Of a DNA stretch of 64,000 bases, positions 58,579 to 64,000 are shown in pieces. Both the position numbers and the translations under genes were made by a program. Source of the DNA: Diphasiastrum complanatum (Eukaryota; Streptophyta; Lycopodiopsida; Lycopodiales; Lycopodiaceae); the NCBI GenBank assembly GCA_029204225.1, contig CM055096.1, forward strand, positions 65,634,370 through 65,698,369, in the 5' to 3' direction. The notes below the pieces were generated by a model that did not search any database, was not told the DNA's origin, and saw only the letters and a list, made by a program, of their open reading frames with translations. Position 1 is the stretch's first letter; every line of letters starts with the position of its first letter.

Positions 58579-60417
58579 GCTGGACCGGACAGCCATAAAC
58601 AGGTAACTTCCACCCAAGCAAGCCATCCAACTCAGCCGACAGGTTAGAGCTCGTTCCCCAAGAGCTTAACCCATTCACGTTCATGCAAGGAACACTCAGA
58701 ACCACAAGCCGCAATAGATATGGAGACAACCAGTTCCTAGACCAAATGGTCCTGACAGCATATCGCTGGTGCCACGGACCGAATGGTCTCGACGGCATAC
58801 CGCTGGCGTCCCGGGATACGACCCTGAGTTATGTGCCAAATTAAAAAGTTTGAAGCGGCCTTACAACTGGCGCTTTTACCGAACACTGAAACCCAGAAGG
58901 TAATCAAAGTTAGTTTGAGGCAAATCCCACTTTATTGATAAATCTGAGAAGGGGCACTAGCATGCCAAGGTGAGTGCCAGGATAACATTCCAGCAAGGGA
59001 GGCTGAGACTTGGTTGGAGCTCGTCCTAAGTCGCAATCCGCACTCCCCTATAGTATTGGTGGGATTCACCACCTCCCCTCATACCAAGTGCTCTTCTACC
59101 CTGGCTGGTAAAGCACATTTCCTCTCTCTAGGATTTTCTCTCTTTAGAATTTATTGATCTCCAGGCTTCCTTTAATCATGCCTAGATCGTGTGAGGTGAT
59201 TGCACATCGACTTGAGCTCTTTGGACTTTGCTAGAATCGATCAAAGATTTTCAGCCATAGGAACTTGGCGCCGGCTGGATTCTGGTCACAGTGGTGCCGG
59301 TGGCGCCGGGAGCAGCACGGGTGCTGCGGGCGCCGGGGACAATGTTGGCGCCGGTGGCACTGAAAGTAAAGCTTGTAAAGGTAACTCTACAACACAAGCC
59401 ATCCAACTCAGCCGACAGGTTAAAGCCCGTTCCCCAAGAGCTAAACCCATTCATGTTCATGCAAGAACACTCAGTACCACAAGCTGCAACATATATGAAG
59501 ACAACTAGTTCTTGGACCGAATGGTCCCGACAGCATACTGCTGGCTTCCCGGACCGAATGGTCTCGACGGCATACCGTTGGCATCTTGGAATACAACCCT
59601 CAGCTATGTGCCAGATCAAAAAGTTTGAAGCAACCTTACAATTGGCGCTATTGCCGAACATTGAAACCCAGAAGGTAATCCAAGTCAGTTTGAGAAAAAT
59701 CCCACTTTATTAATAAAATTGAGAAGGTTACATTTCAAATGTGTGACCGACCCTAGTCTTCGGGACACTGGCATGCCAAGGCGGGCGCCGGGACAACATT
59801 CCAGCAAGGGAGGCTGAGACTTGGCTGGAGCTCGTCTTGAGCCGCAACTCGCACTCTCCTATAGTATTGGTGGGATTCGCCACCTCCCCTCATACCAAGT
59901 ACTCTACCCAGTCTGGTAAAGCATGTTTTCTCTCTCTAGAAAGTCATTTTCTCTCTTTAGAATTTATTGATCCTTAGGCTTCCTTTAATCATGCCTAGAT
60001 CGTGTCAGGTGATTGCACATCGATCTGAGCTCTATGGACTTTGCTAGAACCGATCAAAGATTTTCAGCCATAGGAACTTGGTGTTGGCTACATTCTGGTC
60101 ACATTGGTGCCAGGAGCAACTGTTGGAGAGTGTAGCGGAGGCATCCCAAAGGGAGCCGGGAACCGCGGCTTAGCCTTCAACTCTTGCCGTCCAAACCCAC
60201 TTGACATACAAGCAACCAACTCGCCAACAATGATCAGACTTAACCAACTTTAAGCTCCGAAACCAACATTGAGATCCAACCTGGCGCCATGCCAGATCAG
60301 GGGTCCTGATGTGGGTGACTTCCCTCCGAGCCAGCCGCCCGACATACATCAAACTTAACCAACTCGAAGCTTCGTTACAAATGAGTAACATCCATTCCAA
60401 GGAAGCGGTCTGCATTA
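58579..60417. repeat. Repeat S, tandem copies
   Basis: Two S bodies in direct tandem (58617-59397 and 59398-60120), then an S head module (60130-60415). Each body has an AATAAA-type site on the minus strand (ACTTTATT), a near-duplicate 38 bp pair (GCATACCGCTGGC), and a GC-rich tail with several GGCGCC. Open frames in it (Gly/Ala-rich near 59300) do not show a known domain. Class unknown; LTR-like or a satellite-like array are both possible. Confidence 0.75.
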
Positions 60418-61532
60418 GGGCCCTTTTTGAACTCAAAAATGGCCTCTTCCTTGCCTAAACATGTTTGCTGATTATAATTAATTAACTCATTAATCATCCT
60501 AGGTGGCAGTTCACCCTGGGTTTATCATAGGTTAACTTAGATTTCAATAGGCCTCACTTGAACCTAGTATAATGTAGCAAGGACACACAATTTTAGTGAA
60601 TTTTCAAATTTTGAATCCAATATAATCTGATTTTTTCAAGCCCTTCAAATCTCATTTTTATTAACTTAGATTGACTAAAACGGGGGCCCAATATTTCTTT
60701 GGTCCCCCATTTTGAAAAAATAAATTTGAAAAAAAAATGAGGGGAGGGGGGATGGGAGTACATCCCCCCTCCCCCCCTTTGTACCCCCTCTATACCATAG
60801 CTAAGCCCCCCTCCCCTCTCCTTCGTACTTCCCTCCCCCACCCCGCTGGCACGCTCCCTCCCCCCCGTACTTTCCGCTAGCACGCTCCACTCCATGTTCT
60901 CACTTGGAGCCGCGACAAGAGGTGGGCGCACGCTGTGCGTGCCCCCAACAACACCTCCCTCCCCGACGAGTACTTGTACAGGAGAGGGGAGAGGAAACAA
61001 ATGGCGTCGTTCGGGCCCTGTGCACCGATAAAATTCCGCGGCCCAGAGGGAGGGAGCGGGCCAGCGTGGGAGGGGAAGCGGGCCAGCAGGGTGGGGGAGG
61101 GAAGTACGATGCGTGAGTAGAGGGGGTACAAAGGGGGGGGGGGGGGGCAGAGATGTACTCCCATCCCCCTCCCCTCATTTTTTTTTCAATTTTTTTTTTC
61201 AAAATGGGAGGCCGAAGAAATATTGGGCCCCTTTTTTAGCCAATCTAAGTTAATAAAAATGATATTTGAAGGGTTTGAAAAAATCAAGGTATAGCTTTAT
61301 TAATAATTCAAATTTTAGACTTGTCATATCATCATTACTATGTGTTGAGGAAGTAGAGTTAAAGGAGGGTTAGTGGGTGAGTTAGAATTTGGAGATCTAA
61401 TTTACACCATTGGATGTGCCATGTCATATGGACCATTCCATCTCAATTGTCACTCTCTCATTGGTACACATGTCGTCATTAACACTAATTATAATTAGTG
61501 AAGAGGCCTTTTTTGAGTCCAAAAAGGGCCCT
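60418..61532. mobile_element. Foldback / long inverted-repeat DNA element
   Basis: 1,115 bp inserted within repeat S. Outer inverted repeats of about 34 bp start GGGCCCTTTTTG. Inner arms of about 280 bp (60605-60890 and 61040-61300) also pair, including runs of G and C and poly-A/T. The centre (60900-61035) is GC-rich. Flanks are TA on both sides, inside a wider GCATTA/TAATGC. It has no transposase ORF, so it is non-autonomous. Confidence 0.88.
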
Positions 61533-62462
61533 AATGCCTAACATCAGACTTAACCAACTCAAAGCTTGGTCACGAGCGCTGGAAGCCAACCTGGCGCCAC
61601 GCCAGACTGGACAGCCATAAACAGGTAACTTCCACCCAAGCAAGCCATCCAACTCAGCCGACAGGTTAGAGCTCGTTCCTCAAGAGCTTAACTCATTCAC
61701 GTTCATGCAAGGAACACTCAGAACCACAAGTCGCGACAGATATGGAGACAACCAGTTCCTGGACCAAATGGTCCCGACAGCATACCGCTGGCGCCACGGA
61801 CCGAATGGTCCTGACGACATACTGTTGGCATCCCGAGATACGACCCTGAGCTATGTGCCAAATTAAAAAGTTTGAAGCGGCCTTACAACTGGCGCTTTTA
61901 CCGAACACTGAAACCTAGAAGGTAATCAGAGTCAGTTTGAGAAAAATCCCACTTTATTGATAAATCTGAGAAGGTTACATTTCAAGTGTGTGACCGACCC
62001 TAGTCTTCGGGGCGCTGGCATGCCAAGGTGAGTGCCAGGACAACATTCTAGCAACGGAGACTGAGACTTGGTTGGAGCTCGCCTTGAGTCGCAACCCGCA
62101 CCCCCCTATAGTATTGGTGGGATTCGCCACCTCCCCTCATACCAAGTGCTCTACCCAGGCTGGTAAATCACGTTTTTTCTCTTTAGGATTTTCTCTCTAG
62201 AAAGTCATTTTCTCTCTCTAAAATTTATTGATGTCTAGGCTTTCTTTAATGATGCCTAGATTGTGTGAGGTGATTGCACATCGATCTGAGCTCTCTGGAC
62301 TTCGCTAGAACCGATCAAAGATTTTCATCCATAGGAACTTGTCGTCGGCTGGATTCTGGTCACAGGGGCGCCGATGGCACCGGGAGCAGCAGGGACGCTG
62401 CTGGCGCCGGGGACAATGCTGGCACTGAAAGTAAAGCTTGTAAAGGTAGCATTACAACATCC
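61533..62462. repeat. Repeat S, copy after the foldback element
   Basis: Resumes the head module (ACATCAGACTTAACC) and carries a full body to TAAAGGTAGCATTAC. With 60130-60415 it forms one S copy split by the foldback element. Confidence 0.88.
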
Positions 62463-64000
62463 ACCCCACCTTTATAAAATCTGATGTCCTCATCAGATGT
62501 CAGATTAAAGTAAAGGTGTCTCCCAATAAAAATTAACTATATATTTGATCTACTTGGCACAGTACTCAATTTACTGGCCACTTTTTATTAACATTGAAGC
62601 TGGCACACCACAAGTCGGAGGCTCAGCTCTTTGTATTGAAAAATTACATAACTTGAAAATATCACTTTGTCTGGGAAAAGCGTAGATTTTATATCGCTTA
62701 CGTAAAACCCAAGAACCTTATTAACTGGTGATAGAGGCCTTTCTGTGAAATGTTCGCCCCTGTCGCTTTTGACTTTTGACTTTGGAACTCCTTTGAGCTC
62801 CTAATTTGTCCTTGATGCACTTTGTGTTGAGCTCCCTGAGCTCCAAATTTGATCAGTTCCACACAGGTATCAAGGCTCCCTGAGCCAAAGGATTTATCGT
62901 TTGATTGCCCACTTTATGGTCCACTCCGTGCCTTGTTGCTTTCGCACCTGGATTTCTCTCCTTGTCTCAGCCTGATCTTGATACTTTTCCTTCTTGGCTC
63001 TTTAAGGTAGGCAAAGATTGAGTACTCCGCAATGCAGCTCTCACTTAGCTTGAAGTAGCTGTCTTTAAATCAGCCCAAATATAACCATTGACCTCCTGGA
63101 GAGCCAAGGGGTCACACCAGTTTGATCCGCATACGAACTATCTCTTCGCGATTGTTTGAAGTGCCATGTCCGTGGTGCAAAACTTGACTTTCACAATTCC
63201 ATCACTGGTCAGTTGCCTCACAGTCAAAAAAAGAAGTGTACATCTAGCTTGGCTTCAAGTAGCTCTCTTTGAATCAGACACATGCACCCAAAGTTTGCAC
63301 TAGTCCGATTTTCAATACGAATTGTCCCTTAGCGTCCGCTCGAAGCACCAAGTCTCTCGTGCAAGGCTCAACTTTCACAGGTCCTTCGTTGATCAGCTGC
63401 TTTACACGTAACACAAGTCAGCGTACTCATTATGTCTCCTCATCATTGCTGGTCTAGAGAAAGCCTATAACAAACTTTCCTTTCCACAACAAAAACTTGT
63501 CAACTTATTAGGTCCAAAGTTCGCCAGTCTCCTCGTGTGAGTATGGCTAGGTCACCTTGAATTTGCCCCCGTTTTGATCAACTTTCATTCAAAATTTGTC
63601 CCAAGAGAGAGCTGTGTGTGATAGTTCCCCCTCCACTTATAAAATCAGCTGACCGGACTTAGAGTAGAGTTCTTCAGACAAAAAGCCTTTCCAATACTTT
63701 GCTTCCCATCTGCTAGGATTATGGCTTGATCTAACTTGTTGCCAATTTCTGAAGAGGATCCAGTCTTTTTCCCTTTAAGAAAAAACCCAACTAATACTGG
63801 ATATCACCCATGCTCAATGAGTTTCAGTTCCGAAAGGTGGCCGTCCCAAATGAAGACCAGCTGCTCCATAGAAGATCTCCCCTGAAATTGCCCTTTCCAA
63901 CTTTTGACTTTCTGCTTGCGTCTGGTGGGCATCATCGCAAATGAAACTGACCCAAGAAATAGGCTTGTCATCCATCCTTTGCAAACATCGAGTCGTTTTG
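62463..64000. other. Unassigned; contains a diverged tandem duplication
   Basis: Two direct copies of about 195 bp, 63045-63235 and 63245-63420. On the minus strand the copies encode similar peptides: V-R-Q-L-T-S-D-G-I-V-K-V-K and V-K-Q-L-I-N-E-G-P-V-K-V-E, each followed by C-T-x-D. Stops break both. I recognise no family. The rest of the stretch shows no domain. Confidence 0.5.

Noticed and set aside
59200-59508. Gly/Ala-rich protein
   Set aside because: Created by the GC-rich tail of repeat S; other S copies break the frame.
60877-61202. Pro-rich proteins in the foldback element
   Set aside because: Low-complexity C/G runs inside inverted arms; no motif.

Overview
The window looks like intergenic DNA from a large, transposon-rich land-plant genome. 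The evidence is LTR retrotransposons of both plant superfamilies with plant-type primer sites, a fragment of a plant-type SIN3 (SNL) co-repressor, spliced genes and heavy nesting of repeats. A rare reverse-transcriptase lineage and the absence of any recognised angiosperm gene make me lean to a non-flowering plant such as a fern, lycophyte or bryophyte, but this is weak. There are no bacterial-type operons, rRNA genes or CRISPR arrays.

Layout. 1-9 kb: copia pieces on the minus strand (gag, LTR, pol), a gypsy RT piece, then a copia LTR pair and a truncated copia INT-RT on the plus strand. 10-13.3 kb: one long decayed gypsy pol (PR-RT-RNase H-INT). 13.5-15.4 kb: copy A of an unusual element with an unrecognised long ORF and a Penelope-like RT. 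15.9-19.3 kb: a spliced minus-strand gene of unknown family with a ParB-like motif and a methyltransferase-like segment. 19.7-22 kb: a (GA)60 array and gypsy fragments. 22.9-28 kb: three broken copia elements and two LTRs. 29-31.2 kb: a 5'-truncated copia. 31.2-36 kb: gene-poor sequence with a SIN3-like pseudogene. 36-39.7 kb: copia gag and gypsy gag-PR, joined in opposite orientations. 39.7-43.9 kb: a hairpin array, repeat R, and copy B of the Penelope-like element with its RT core. 43.9-50 kb: a nearly complete copia with both LTRs, inserted inside a copy of repeat S. 50-57 kb: gypsy gag, copy C of the Penelope-like element, a short LTR carrying a tRNA-like sequence, a gypsy LTR, a coiled-coil ORF of unknown origin, copia RT, gypsy PR, repeat R and a second gypsy LTR with its primer site. 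57-58.6 kb: gypsy leader full of a short repeated motif, and the start of gag. 58.6-62.5 kb: tandem S repeats split by a 1.1 kb foldback element. 62.5-64 kb: unassigned sequence with a diverged tandem duplication.

No LTR element here is intact. Most carry stops, frameshifts, internal deletions or lost catalytic residues, so they probably do not move on their own. The parts most worth follow-up are the three copies of the Penelope-like element, the spliced ParB/methyltransferase-like gene, the tRNA-like sequence inside a short LTR, the palindrome array at 39.7 kb and the foldback at 60.4 kb.
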